DNA of 64,000 bases. Source: Rubrivivax sp. GTDB taxonomy: Bacteria; Pseudomonadota; Gammaproteobacteria; Burkholderiales; Burkholderiaceae_C. Made by a program: the position numbers and the translations under genes. Below the pieces are notes generated by a model, which saw only the letters and a program-made list of their open reading frames with translations, did no database searches and was not told the origin of the DNA. The first letter of the stretch is position 1, and every line of letters begins with the position of its first letter. Positions 8,675 to 17,752 of the stretch are shown here, in pieces. The DNA lies in the NCBI GenBank assembly GCA_022842305.1, contig JALHPY010000002.1, positions 80,573 through 144,572 on the forward strand, read 5' to 3'.

Positions 8675-11445
8675 ACACCGCCACCGCCCCGGCGCGGGCC
8701 GGCACGCGCAGCGTGCCCACCTACTGCTACCAGTGCGTGGCCGGCCCCGACCTGCTGCGCGTGAAGGTGGTGGACGGCGTGGCCACCGAGGTCGAACCCA
8801 ATGCCGACGCGCGCGGCATCCACCCCGGCGACGGCCGGCCCTGCGTGCGCGCCTACGGGTTGGTCGAGAAGACCTACAACCCGCATCGTGTGCTCACGCC
8901 GATGAAGCGCACCAACCCCAAGAAGGGCCGGCACGAGGACCCCGGCTTCGTGCCCATCAGCTGGGACGAGGCACTGGACACCGTGGCCGGGCGCATTGCC
9001 GACATCCGCGCGCGCGGCGTACTGGACGACGCCGGACTGCCGCGCATCGCCGCCACCTTCGGCCACGGCGGCACGCCGGCCAGCTACATGGGCAGCTTCC
9101 CGGCCTACCTGGCCACGCTGGGGCCCATCGACTACAGCCTGGGCTCGGGCCAGGGCGTGAAGTGCGTGCACTCCGAACACCTGTACGGCGAGTTCTGGCA
9201 CCGCGGCTTCACGGTGTGCAGCGACACGCCGCACACGCGCCTGGTGGTGTCCTTCGGCGCCAATGTAGAGGTGACCGGCGGCGTCTGCGCCGTGCGCCGC
9301 CACGCCGACGGCCGCGTGCGCGGCGTCAAGCGCATCAACATCGAGCCGCACCTGTCGGTCACCGGCGCCTGCTCGGCCGAATGGGTGCCCATCAAGCCCA
9401 AGACCGACCCGGCCTTCATGCTGGCCATGCTGCACGTGCTGCTGTGCGAACAGCCGCTGGATCGCCTGGACGTGCCCTTCCTGCGCGACCGCACCGCATC
9501 GCCCTACCTGGTGGCGCCCGACGGCTATTACTTGCGCTGCGCCGCCAGTGGCAAGCCGCTGATCTGGGATGAGATCACCGAAGCGGCCGTGCCTTTCGAC
9601 ACCCCCGGCACACGGCCGGCGCTGCTGGGCCGCTACAGCGTGCACGGCGGCGTGACGCAGCGCGCCGACGGCGAGGCCGGGCAGTACGAGCATGCGCAGG
9701 CGTGCACATCGCTCACCGAGACCGTGGAGGCCATGCGCCCCTACCCGCCCGAATGGGCGCAGGCGGTGTGCGACGTGCCCGCGGCCACCATCCGCCGGGT
9801 GGCGCTGGAATACCTGGGCGCCGCCTGCGTCGGCCAGACCATCGTCATCGATGGCCGCACCCTGCCCTTCCGCCCGGTGGCCGTGACCCTGGGCAAGACC
9901 GTCAACAACGGCTGGGGCGCCTTCGAATGCTGCTGGGCCCGTACCGTGCTGGCGGCCGTGGTGGGCGCGCTGGAAGTACCCGGCGGCACGCTGGGCACCA
10001 CGGTGCGCCTGAACAAGCCGCACGACAACCGGCTGCTCAGCGTCAAGCCGGGCGAAGACGGCTTCATGGCGTGCAACTTCAACGCCACCACGCCGCAAGG
10101 CTGGGTGGGCAAGCCCACCGGCCGCAACGCCCACCGCGCGCTGGTGCCGCACGTGGGCGACTCGCCCTGGAGCCAGGCCCTGGGCCCCACCCACCTGGCC
10201 TGGGCCTTCATGCGCGAGGCGCCGGCCAGCTGGCCGCAGCCCAGCATGCCCGAGCTGTGGATCGCCTACCGCACCAACCCGGCCATCAGCTTCTGGCAGA
10301 ACGAGCGCATGGCCGAGACCATCGCCAAACTGCCCTACATCGTGTCCTTCGCCTACACGATGGATGAGACCAACCACATGGCCGACATCCTGCTGCCCGA
10401 GGCCACGGACCTGGAGAGCACGCAGCTCATCCGCTGCGGTGGCACCAAGTTCGTCGAGCAGGCCTGGGATTGGCGCGGCTTCGTGCTGCGCCAGCCGGTG
10501 GCCGAACCGCAAGGCCAGGCGCGCGACTTCACCTGGATCGCCACCGAACTGGCGCAGCGCACCGGCGTGCTCGAGGCCTATGTGCAGCGCATCAACCGCG
10601 GCACGGCGCTGGTGCCGCTCAAGGGCGAGGGCTTCGACTACAGCCTGCCCACCGACCAGCCGCCCACGGTGGACGGCATCTGGGACGCCGTGTGCAAGGC
10701 GGCCACGGCCGATCTGAGCGGCGGGCGCGAGGTGCGCGACCTGGACTGGATGAAGGAGCACGGCTTCTACGTGCAGCCGCACACGCGCGTCGACTGGTAC
10801 CTGACACCCACGATGGAAGAACAGGGCCTGCGCTACGAACTGCCCTATCAAGAGCGGCTGCTGCGCATCGGCGAACAGCTCAAGCGCCGGCTGCACGGCC
10901 AGGGCATCCAGTGGTGGGAAAAGCAGCTGGCCGAGTACACCGCCCTGCCCGCCTGGCATGACTTCCCCGGCGTCTGGACGCAGGCCGTGCGCACCGCAGG
11001 CAAGAACCCCGACGACTATCCGTTCTGGGGCATCACCACCAAGAGCATGCAGTACAGCGCCGGCGCCAACGTCGGCATACCGCTGATGAACGAGGTGGGC
11101 GTCAACGTGCGCGGCCACGGCCGGGTGGTCATCAACAAGGCCACGGCGCAGCGCCTGGGCATCGCCATGGACGACTGGGTCGAGGTCTCGTCCATCACCG
11201 GCGTCACGCGCGGCCGGGCCGAGCTGGTGCAGGGCTGCCGGCCCGACACCATCGTCATACCGGGGCAGTTCCAGCACTGGAAGATCCCCTATGCCAAGGA
11301 CCTGGACTTCCCGTCGCTCAACGCGGTGACGCAGCTGTCGGGCGCGCTGCTGGACCTGACCGATTCCAGCGGCTCGGGTGCCGACGTGGTGCGCGTGCAG
11401 CTCAAGCGCGTGGCCGGCCCGCTGCCGGCGGGGGAGCGCTCGTGA
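8671..11445 (+). CDS. padB: Phenylacetyl-CoA:acceptor oxidoreductase, molybdopterin catalytic subunit
   Basis: 924 aa Mo-bisPGD oxidoreductase starting TYCYQCVAGPDLLRVKVVDGVATEVEPN; followed by fdhD, Fe-S and membrane subunits. Confidence 0.82.
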   Translation: MNTATAPARAGTRSVPTYCYQCVAGPDLLRVKVVDGVATEVEPNADARGIHPGDGRPCVRAYGLVEKTYNPHRVLTPMKRTNPKKGRHEDPGFVPISWDEALDTVAGRIADIRARGVLDDAGLPRIAATFGHGGTPASYMGSFPAYLATLGPIDYSLGSGQGVKCVHSEHLYGEFWHRGFTVCSDTPHTRLVVSFGANVEVTGGVCAVRRHADGRVRGVKRINIEPHLSVTGACSAEWVPIKPKTDPAFMLAMLHVLLCEQPLDRLDVPFLRDRTASPYLVAPDGYYLRCAASGKPLIWDEITEAAVPFDTPGTRPALLGRYSVHGGVTQRADGEAGQYEHAQACTSLTETVEAMRPYPPEWAQAVCDVPAATIRRVALEYLGAACVGQTIVIDGRTLPFRPVAVTLGKTVNNGWGAFECCWARTVLAAVVGALEVPGGTLGTTVRLNKPHDNRLLSVKPGEDGFMACNFNATTPQGWVGKPTGRNAHRALVPHVGDSPWSQALGPTHLAWAFMREAPASWPQPSMPELWIAYRTNPAISFWQNERMAETIAKLPYIVSFAYTMDETNHMADILLPEATDLESTQLIRCGGTKFVEQAWDWRGFVLRQPVAEPQGQARDFTWIATELAQRTGVLEAYVQRINRGTALVPLKGEGFDYSLPTDQPPTVDGIWDAVCKAATADLSGGREVRDLDWMKEHGFYVQPHTRVDWYLTPTMEEQGLRYELPYQERLLRIGEQLKRRLHGQGIQWWEKQLAEYTALPAWHDFPGVWTQAVRTAGKNPDDYPFWGITTKSMQYSAGANVGIPLMNEVGVNVRGHGRVVINKATAQRLGIAMDDWVEVSSITGVTRGRAELVQGCRPDTIVIPGQFQHWKIPYAKDLDFPSLNAVTQLSGALLDLTDSSGSGADVVRVQLKRVAGPLPAGERS

Positions 11446-12311
11446 GCGCGCTGGCTTTGCAGGGCCAGGCCGCCTGCGCAGCGGGCGCGGCGCCGGGGCC
11501 ACTCAGCTCGGTCGGCGTGCAGCGCTGGCATGACGGCCAGCTGGAGCCCGGCCTGGACTGGGCCGCCGAGGAAGTGCCGGTGAGCCTGGAATACAACGGC
11601 ATCGCCCACGCCGTGATGATGGCCACACCGGCCGAACTGGACGAACTGGCGCTGGGCTTCAGCCTGAGCGAAGGCATCGTCGAACACCGGCAGGACGTGC
11701 TGGACATCCAGGTGAGCGCCCTCTCGCAAGGCATGCGCGTGGCGCTGCAGATCACCGCGCGGCGTGAACGTGCGCTCAAGGAACGCCGCCGCAGCCTGGC
11801 TGGCCGCACCGGCTGCGGCCTGTGCGGCGTGCAGAGCCTGGACCAGGTGCTGCGCCCGCTGCCGCCCGTGCCTGCGGGCACGCCGCTGGACGCGGCCTTG
11901 TTCGCCGACGCACTGGCAGCGATGGAGCAGGCGCAGACCCTGCGCGCCATCGCCGGTGCCACCCATGCCGCGGCCTGGATGGACGCTGGCGGGCAGCTTC
12001 TGTGGGTGCGCGAGGACGTGGGCCGCCACAACGCGCTGGACAAGGTGCTGGGCGCGATGGCGCGGGCCGGCGCCGACCCCGGTGCCGGTGCGTTGCTGCT
12101 GAGCAGCCGCGCCAGCTACGAGATGGTGCACAAGGCGGCGGCGCTGGGCATAGGCCTGGTGGTGGCGGTGTCGGCGCCCACGGCACTGGCCATCCGCGTG
12201 GCGCGCGAACTGCGGCTCACGCTGGCCGGCTTTGCGCGCGGCGGCCGGCACGTGGTCTACACGCACGCCGCCCGCCTGCAAGGCCTGGCCGTGGAAGGAG
12301 GTGCAACATGA
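11442..12311 (+). CDS. fdhD: FdhD-like sulfurtransferase
   Basis: LEYNGIAHAVMMATPAELDELALGFSLSEGIV; GRTGCGLCGVQSL CxxC; REDVGRHNALDKVLG. Confidence 0.92.
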   Translation: MSALALQGQAACAAGAAPGPLSSVGVQRWHDGQLEPGLDWAAEEVPVSLEYNGIAHAVMMATPAELDELALGFSLSEGIVEHRQDVLDIQVSALSQGMRVALQITARRERALKERRRSLAGRTGCGLCGVQSLDQVLRPLPPVPAGTPLDAALFADALAAMEQAQTLRAIAGATHAAAWMDAGGQLLWVREDVGRHNALDKVLGAMARAGADPGAGALLLSSRASYEMVHKAAALGIGLVVAVSAPTALAIRVARELRLTLAGFARGGRHVVYTHAARLQGLAVEGGAT

Positions 12312-12961
12312 CCCGTTACGCGATGGTTGCCGACCTGCGCCGCTGCGTCGGCTGCCAGACCTGCACCGCCGCCTGCAAGCACGCCAACGCCACGCCGCCC
12401 GGCGTGCAGTGGCGCCGCGTGCTCGACATGGAATTCGGCGAATACCCCGAAGTGCAGCGCGCCTTCGTGCCCGTGGGCTGCCAGCACTGCGAAGACCCGC
12501 CCTGCCTGCCGGTGTGCCCCACCACGGCCACCAAGCAGCGTGCCGACGGCATCGTCACGGTGGACTACGACCTGTGCATAGGCTGCGCCTACTGCGCCGT
12601 GGCCTGCCCCTACCAGGCCCGCTACAAGACCAACCGCGCCAGCTTTGCCTTCGGTGAAGCCACGGCCAGCGAAGCCAGCCGCCACGACGCATCGCGCCTG
12701 GCCGTGGCCACCAAGTGCAGCTTCTGCGTGGACCGCATCGACGCCGGCCTGGCCCGCGGCCTGAAGCCCGGCACCGACCCCGAGGCCACGCCGGCCTGCG
12801 TCAACGCCTGCATCTCGGTCGCCCTGGCCTTTGGCGATCTGGACGACCCGCAGGATCCCATCCAACCGCTGCTGGCGCAGAACCAGCACTTCCGCATGCA
12901 CGAGGAACTGGGCACCGGGCCCGGCTTCTACTACCTGTGGGACCGGGAGAACGCATCATGA
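12308..12961 (+). CDS. padC: Phenylacetyl-CoA:acceptor oxidoreductase, iron-sulfur subunit
   Basis: MTRYAMVADLRRCVGCQTCTAACKHAN... multiple [4Fe-4S] motifs; ATGA overlap with fdhD. Confidence 0.85.
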   Translation: MTRYAMVADLRRCVGCQTCTAACKHANATPPGVQWRRVLDMEFGEYPEVQRAFVPVGCQHCEDPPCLPVCPTTATKQRADGIVTVDYDLCIGCAYCAVACPYQARYKTNRASFAFGEATASEASRHDASRLAVATKCSFCVDRIDAGLARGLKPGTDPEATPACVNACISVALAFGDLDDPQDPIQPLLAQNQHFRMHEELGTGPGFYYLWDRENAS

Positions 12962-13791
12962 TCTTCGGACCCGATCCGGCGCAGCAACGCCAATGGGACT
13001 GGCGCGCCGCCGGCAACTTCATCTGCGGCGGCGGTGGTGGCGGCCTCATCCTGATGGCGGCCTTGTCGGGTGCGCAGGGTGCCACGCTCACGATATTGAT
13101 GCTGGCCGGCGTGGCGCTGGTGGGCCTGGGCCTGACCTGCGTGTGGTTCGAGCTGGGCCGGCCGCTGCGCGCGCTCAACGTCTTCATCAACCCGCGCGGG
13201 TCATGGATGTCGCGTGAGGCCTTCGTGGCCACGCTGCTGATGCCCGCGGCGCTGGCCGCGGCCTTCGGCGTGCCCGGCGCCGCGCCGCTGGCCGCCCCGC
13301 TGGCCTTGGGCTTCGTCTACTGCCAGGCGCGCATGCTGCAGGCGGGCAAGGGCATACCGGCCTGGCGTTCGCCGCTGACCGTGCCGCTGATCGTGGTCAC
13401 CGGCCTGGCCGAAGGCGGCGGCTGGTTGCTGCTGCTGGCCGCGGCCGTGTCTTTCGACCCCGGCCCGCTGCTGCCGCTGCTGCTGGGCCTGCTGGTGATG
13501 GCGCGCGGGCTGATCGTGCGCGCGCACCGCCAGGCCCTGGGTCGCAGCGCCGCGCCGCAAGCCATGGCCGCGCTGGACAGTGCCGGCCGCGTAATGCTGT
13601 GGGCCGGCACTGCACTGCCCCTGGCCGGCCTGCTGCTGGCCGCCATGGGCAGCGGCGCGGCGCTGGCGGCCCTGGCCGGGTTGCTGGCAGCGCTGGCCGG
13701 CGCCTGGTTCAAGTTCGTGCTCATCACCCGCGCCGGCTTCAACCAGGGCTTTGCGCTGGTCCACCTGCCGGTGCGCGGCGCCGCGCGCTGA
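12958..13791 (+). CDS. padD: Membrane anchor subunit (NrfD/DmsC-like)
   Basis: Hydrophobic multi-TM protein overlapping padC by ATGA. Confidence 0.8.
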   Translation: MIFGPDPAQQRQWDWRAAGNFICGGGGGGLILMAALSGAQGATLTILMLAGVALVGLGLTCVWFELGRPLRALNVFINPRGSWMSREAFVATLLMPAALAAAFGVPGAAPLAAPLALGFVYCQARMLQAGKGIPAWRSPLTVPLIVVTGLAEGGGWLLLLAAAVSFDPGPLLPLLLGLLVMARGLIVRAHRQALGRSAAPQAMAALDSAGRVMLWAGTALPLAGLLLAAMGSGAALAALAGLLAALAGAWFKFVLITRAGFNQGFALVHLPVRGAAR

Positions 13792-13825
13792 CAGCTCCTC
13801 TGCCCCCTCACCCCAAGGAGTGCCC

Positions 13826-15172
13826 ATGGCCGCCGTCCTGGAAGAGAAGTCGCTGTCTGTCGCCGCCCCCACCCGGCGCCACCTGCACCCGGGCATGGAG
13901 ACCCTGCCGCGCGAACAACTGGCCGCGCTGCAGCTGACCCGGCTGCGCGAGACCGTGCGCAACGCCTGGGACCACGTGCCCATGCAGCGCGCGCGCCTGG
14001 CCGCCGCCGGCGTGCGGCCCGAAGACATCCGCACCCTGGCCGACCTGAAGCGCCTGCCCTTCACCGTCAAGACCGACCTGCGCGACCACTACCCCTACGG
14101 CATGTTCGCGCGGCCGCTGGATCAGCTGGCGCGGCTGCACGCTTCTTCAGGCACCACCGGCAAACCCACGGTGGTGGGCTACACGCAGCAGGACATCAGC
14201 ACCTGGGCCGACCTGATGGCGCGCTCGCTCTACTCGGCCGGTGCGCGCCGCGGCGACGTCATCCACAACGCCTATGGCTACGGCCTGTTCACCGGCGGTC
14301 TGGGCGCGCACTACGGCGCCGAACGCCTGGGCGGCGTGGTCGTGCCCATGAGCGGCGGCTCTACCGAACGCCAGGTGGCGTTGATCATGGACTTCCGCGC
14401 CCGCGTCCTGTGCGCCACGCCGTCCTACGCGCTGGCCATCGCCGAGGTGGCCGAATCGCAAGGTGTGGACCTGCGCAAGGGCGCATTGCGCGTGGGCCTG
14501 TTCGGCGCCGAGCCCTGGAGCAACGCCATGCGCGCCGAGATCGAGGCCCGGCTGGGCGTGAAGGCGGTGGACATCTACGGCCTGTCCGAGATCATGGGCC
14601 CGGGCGTGGCCTGCGAATGCGAATGCCGCAACGGCCTGCACGGCTGGGAAGACCATTTCCTGTTCGAGACCATAGACCCTGACACCGGCCGCCCAATGCC
14701 CGAGGGCGAGGCCGGCGAGCTGGTGATCACCACGCTCACCAAGCAGGCCCTGCCCATGCTGCGGTACCGCACGCGCGACATCACGCGGCTGGCCACCGCG
14801 CCCTGCGACTGCGGCCGCACGCACCTGCGCATCCTGCGCATCACAGGGCGCAACGACGACATGCTGATCATCCGCGGCGTCAACGTCTACCCGTCGCAGA
14901 TCGAGGCGGTGCTGATCGGCCTGCCGGCCATCGCCCCGCACTACCAGATCGTGGTGCAGCGCCGCGGCAGCCTGGACGAAGTGGAGGTCGAGGTCGAAGC
15001 CCTGCCCGGCATTCCGCAAGACGAGTTCGGCGCCATCGCCCACAGCGTGGCGCACCACATCAAGTCGATGATCGGCATCAGTGCCGGCATTACCGTCAAA
15101 TTGCCGGGCGAGATCCCGCGCTCGCAGGGCAAGGCGGTGCGCGTGCGCGACCTGCGGCCCAAGGCACAGTAG
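13826..15172 (+). CDS. paaK: Phenylacetate-CoA ligase (PaaK family)
   Basis: RLHASSGTTGKPTVVGYTQQDI, YGYGLFTGGLGAHYGAERLG, IYGLSEIMGPGVACEC. Confidence 0.93.
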   Translation: MAAVLEEKSLSVAAPTRRHLHPGMETLPREQLAALQLTRLRETVRNAWDHVPMQRARLAAAGVRPEDIRTLADLKRLPFTVKTDLRDHYPYGMFARPLDQLARLHASSGTTGKPTVVGYTQQDISTWADLMARSLYSAGARRGDVIHNAYGYGLFTGGLGAHYGAERLGGVVVPMSGGSTERQVALIMDFRARVLCATPSYALAIAEVAESQGVDLRKGALRVGLFGAEPWSNAMRAEIEARLGVKAVDIYGLSEIMGPGVACECECRNGLHGWEDHFLFETIDPDTGRPMPEGEAGELVITTLTKQALPMLRYRTRDITRLATAPCDCGRTHLRILRITGRNDDMLIIRGVNVYPSQIEAVLIGLPAIAPHYQIVVQRRGSLDEVEVEVEALPGIPQDEFGAIAHSVAHHIKSMIGISAGITVKLPGEIPRSQGKAVRVRDLRPKAQ

Positions 15173-15195
15173 GCCCGCGGGAAGGAGCAGCAACC

Positions 15196-15978
15196 ATGGA
15201 CTTCGAGGACATCCTGTACGAGGTGCGCCAGGGCGTGGCCTGGATCACCATCAACCGGCCCGAGAAGATGAACGCCTTCCGCGGCCAGACCTGCGACGAG
15301 CTGATCCGCGCGCTCAACAAGGCCGGCTACGACAAGAGCGTCGGCGCCATCGTGCTGGCCGGCGCCGGCGACCGCGCCTTCTGCACCGGCGGCGACCAGT
15401 CGTCGCACGACGGCAACTACGACGGCCGCGGCACCATCGGCCTGCCGATGGAAGAGTTGCACACCGCCATCCGCGACGTGCCCAAGCCGGTGATCGCGCG
15501 CGTGCAGGGCTACGCCATCGGCGGCGGCAACGTGCTGTGCACGATCTGCGACCTGACCATCTGTTCCGACAAGGCGCAGTTCGGCCAGGTGGGGCCCAAG
15601 ATGGGTTCGGTCGACCCCGGCTACGGCACCGCTTTCCTGGCGCGCGTGGTGGGCGAGAAGAAGGCGCGCGAGATGTGGTATTTCTGCCGCCGCTACAGCG
15701 GCGCCGAGGCCGTGGCCATGGGCCTGGCCAATGCCTGCGTGCCGCACGATCAGCTCGACGCCGAGGTGCAGAAGTGGGCCGAAGAGCTGTGCGAGCGCAG
15801 CCCCACCGCGCTGGCCATCGCCAAGCGCAGCTTCAACATGGACACCGCGCACCAGGCCGGCATCGCCGGCATGGGCATGCTGGCGCTGAAGCTCTACTAC
15901 GACACCGACGAATCGCGCGAAGGCGTGGCCGCGCTCAAGGAAAAGCGCAAGCCCGACTTCCGCAAGCACGCCAAGTAG
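15196..15978 (+). CDS. badI: 2-ketocyclohexanecarboxyl-CoA hydrolase-like (BadI family)
   Basis: FEDILYEVRQGVAWITINRPEKMNAFRGQTCDELIRALNKAGYDKSVGAIVLAGAGDRAFCTGGDQSSHDGNYDGRGTIGLPMEELHTAIRDVPKPVIARVQGYAIGGGNVL, near-identical to recalled R. palustris BadI. Confidence 0.85.
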   Translation: MDFEDILYEVRQGVAWITINRPEKMNAFRGQTCDELIRALNKAGYDKSVGAIVLAGAGDRAFCTGGDQSSHDGNYDGRGTIGLPMEELHTAIRDVPKPVIARVQGYAIGGGNVLCTICDLTICSDKAQFGQVGPKMGSVDPGYGTAFLARVVGEKKAREMWYFCRRYSGAEAVAMGLANACVPHDQLDAEVQKWAEELCERSPTALAIAKRSFNMDTAHQAGIAGMGMLALKLYYDTDESREGVAALKEKRKPDFRKHAK

Positions 15979-16080
15979 CCCGGGTGCCGGCAGGCGGCGC
16001 AAGGGCGGCGCACCGCCGCTGCCCGCTGCTGCGGGCCGAGGCCGTAGACTGGCGGGCCCCACCCTTGCCGGAGACCCGCA

Positions 16081-16662
16081 TTGAAGCTGCAGATGGCCAA
16101 GAACTCGCTTTTTGCCGTGCTGCTGCGTTCGCCATGGTGGGTGAGCCTGGCGATCGCGGCGGGCATGGCCGCAGCGTTGATGGCGCTGCTGCCACCGGAC
16201 TGGCGCGGCCCCGCACTGTTCTCCGTCATTCCCTTCCTGGTGCTGTCGGTGCTGGCCGCGCGGAACCAGCGGCGCCTGCCCAGCCCGGCGCGCGTCGAGC
16301 AGACGCGGCAGGCGGTGGCGGCGATGACGTGGCCGGCCTTCAGCCGCCTGCTGGAAGACGCCTTCAAGCGCGACGGCTATAGCGTGCAGCGCGGCAGCGG
16401 CGAAGTCGTGGATTTCGTGCTGGAACGCCAGGGCCGGCGCATGGTGGTCAGCGCGCGGCGCTGGAAGTCGGCGCGCACGGGGCTGGAGACGCTGCGGGCG
16501 CTGCAGGCCGCGCGCGATGCGGCCGAGGCCGCCGACGCCTTGTACATCGGCCTGGGTGCGCTGACCGACACGGCGCGGCCCTTTGCGGCCGAGCAGCGCT
16601 TGGCGGTATGGCAGGTGCCAGAGCTCGCACAGGCCCTGCGCGGGATGCCGCTGGAGCCCTGA
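16081..16662 (+). CDS. Membrane-anchored Mrr-like restriction-endonuclease-fold protein (TTG start)
   Basis: N-terminal TM segments then MTWPAFSRLLEDAFKRDGYSVQRGSGEVVDFVLERQGRRMVVSARRWKS. Confidence 0.65.
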   Translation: MKLQMAKNSLFAVLLRSPWWVSLAIAAGMAAALMALLPPDWRGPALFSVIPFLVLSVLAARNQRRLPSPARVEQTRQAVAAMTWPAFSRLLEDAFKRDGYSVQRGSGEVVDFVLERQGRRMVVSARRWKSARTGLETLRALQAARDAAEAADALYIGLGALTDTARPFAAEQRLAVWQVPELAQALRGMPLEP

Positions 16663-16674
16663 AGCCCCCCGCCC

Positions 16675-16815
16675 TCAGCCCTGCGCCTTCACCCACTGGC
16701 GCACCACGCTGCTCAGCACGTCCAGCGGCACCGAGCCGGTCTTCAGCACCACGTCGCGAAAGGCCGGCAGGCTGAAGCCCGGGCCCAGCGCCGCCCGGGC
16801 CTCGTCGCGGCCATG
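16675..16815 (-). pseudogene. C-terminal fragment of a DUF885-type protein
   Basis: HGRDEARAALGPGFSLPAFRDVVLKTGSVPLDVLSSVVRQWVKAQG*; no upstream remainder, ridA-like gene begins ~12 bp away. Confidence 0.65.
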
Positions 16816-16827
16816 CGTTCCTTCCGA

Positions 16828-17226
16828 TCAGCCCGGTGGCAGCACCGCCGTGGCCTCGAGCTCGATCTTGCCGGGGCTGTCCAGCAGGTCGGCCACGAAG
16901 ATCATGCTCATGGCCGGGTAGTGGCGGCCCATGAGCCGGCGCCAGATGGCGCCCAGCTCACCGCGCGCCGCCAGGTAGGCCGGCTTGTCGCAGCAGAAGG
17001 CGGTGATGCGGCAGATGTGCTGCGGCTGGCCGCCGGCCTGGGCCAGCACCGCCAGCACGTTGCGCAGCGCCTGCTCGAACTGCGGCGCGATGGCTTCGCT
17101 CTCGAACACCTGGCGGGCGTTCCAGCCCACCTGGCCGGCGATGAAGACCAGCCGGCCCGCTGCGACTTCGATGCCGTTGGCGTAGCCGATGGGCGCGTCC
17201 CAGCCCTCGGGCAGCAGCGTGCGCAT
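16828..17226 (-). CDS. RidA/YjgF family protein
   Basis: YANGIEVAAGRLVFIAGQVGWNA...QFEQALRNVLAVLAQAGG. Confidence 0.85.
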   Translation of the reverse strand: MRTLLPEGWDAPIGYANGIEVAAGRLVFIAGQVGWNARQVFESEAIAPQFEQALRNVLAVLAQAGGQPQHICRITAFCCDKPAYLAARGELGAIWRRLMGRHYPAMSMIFVADLLDSPGKIELEATAVLPPG

Positions 17227-17236
17227 GGTCTTGCCT

Positions 17237-17752
17237 TCAGTCGTTGTAGCGCGGCGGGTCGGGGTCTTCGTCCCAGCCCTCTTCTGGCTGCGGCACCTTC
17301 TTCATCCAGGCCTGCACCAGCTGCACGTGCTCGTGCTCCTCGGCCTGCATCTCCAGCGCGGCCTGGCGCACGTCGTCCTGCGTGGCGGCCTCGGCCAGTT
17401 GGCCGAAGAAGGCCTCGGCACGCTGCTCGGCAGCCAGCGCCACGTGCAGTGCGTGCAGCGGCTGCATCAGGTAGTGCACGTCCTCCAGCGGTGCGGTCTC
17501 GGGGGCCTCGAAGCCGGGCCAGTCGGTCACGGCCACGCGCGGCGCAGTGGCCTCGGTCCAGCCCATGCGCGCCATGATCTCGGCCACGTGCTTGGCCTCG
17601 TAGCCGGCCATGGTGCGGAACAGCGCCGCCACCTCGCGGTTGTTGTGCTCCTCCATGGCGTCGGCGAACTCGTTGTAGCGCTGCACGGCCTCGCGCTCCA
17701 TCAGCAGCGCCTGGGCCATGAACTCTTGCAGCGTGCGCGGCGCGGCCTTCAC
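17237..17752 (-). CDS. Ferritin-like (rubrerythrin-type diiron) protein
   Basis: MEREAVQRYNEFADAM...GYEAKHVAEIM...EQRAEAFFGQL...AEEHEHVQLVQ diiron ligand pattern. Confidence 0.8.
   Translation of the reverse strand: MKAAPRTLQEFMAQALLMEREAVQRYNEFADAMEEHNNREVAALFRTMAGYEAKHVAEIMARMGWTEATAPRVAVTDWPGFEAPETAPLEDVHYLMQPLHALHVALAAEQRAEAFFGQLAEAATQDDVRQAALEMQAEEHEHVQLVQAWMKKVPQPEEGWDEDPDPPRYND

Noticed and set aside
8350-11502. 1050-aa minus-strand ORF opposite padB
   Set aside because: Antisense shadow ORF of a GC-rich gene; low-complexity His/Arg/Ala/Gly-rich translation with no recognisable domain, whereas the plus strand encodes a clear Mo-oxidoreductase.
14762-14771. GGTACC inside the paaK coding sequence (and two in hcrB near 52571-52584)
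   Set aside because: Coding positions with GC-rich flanks and no TATTG/CAATA arms; chance occurrences.
15979-16080. Possible terminator hairpins after the BadI-like gene
   Set aside because: GC-rich self-complementary stretches are present but no clear U-tract; cannot be distinguished from background.
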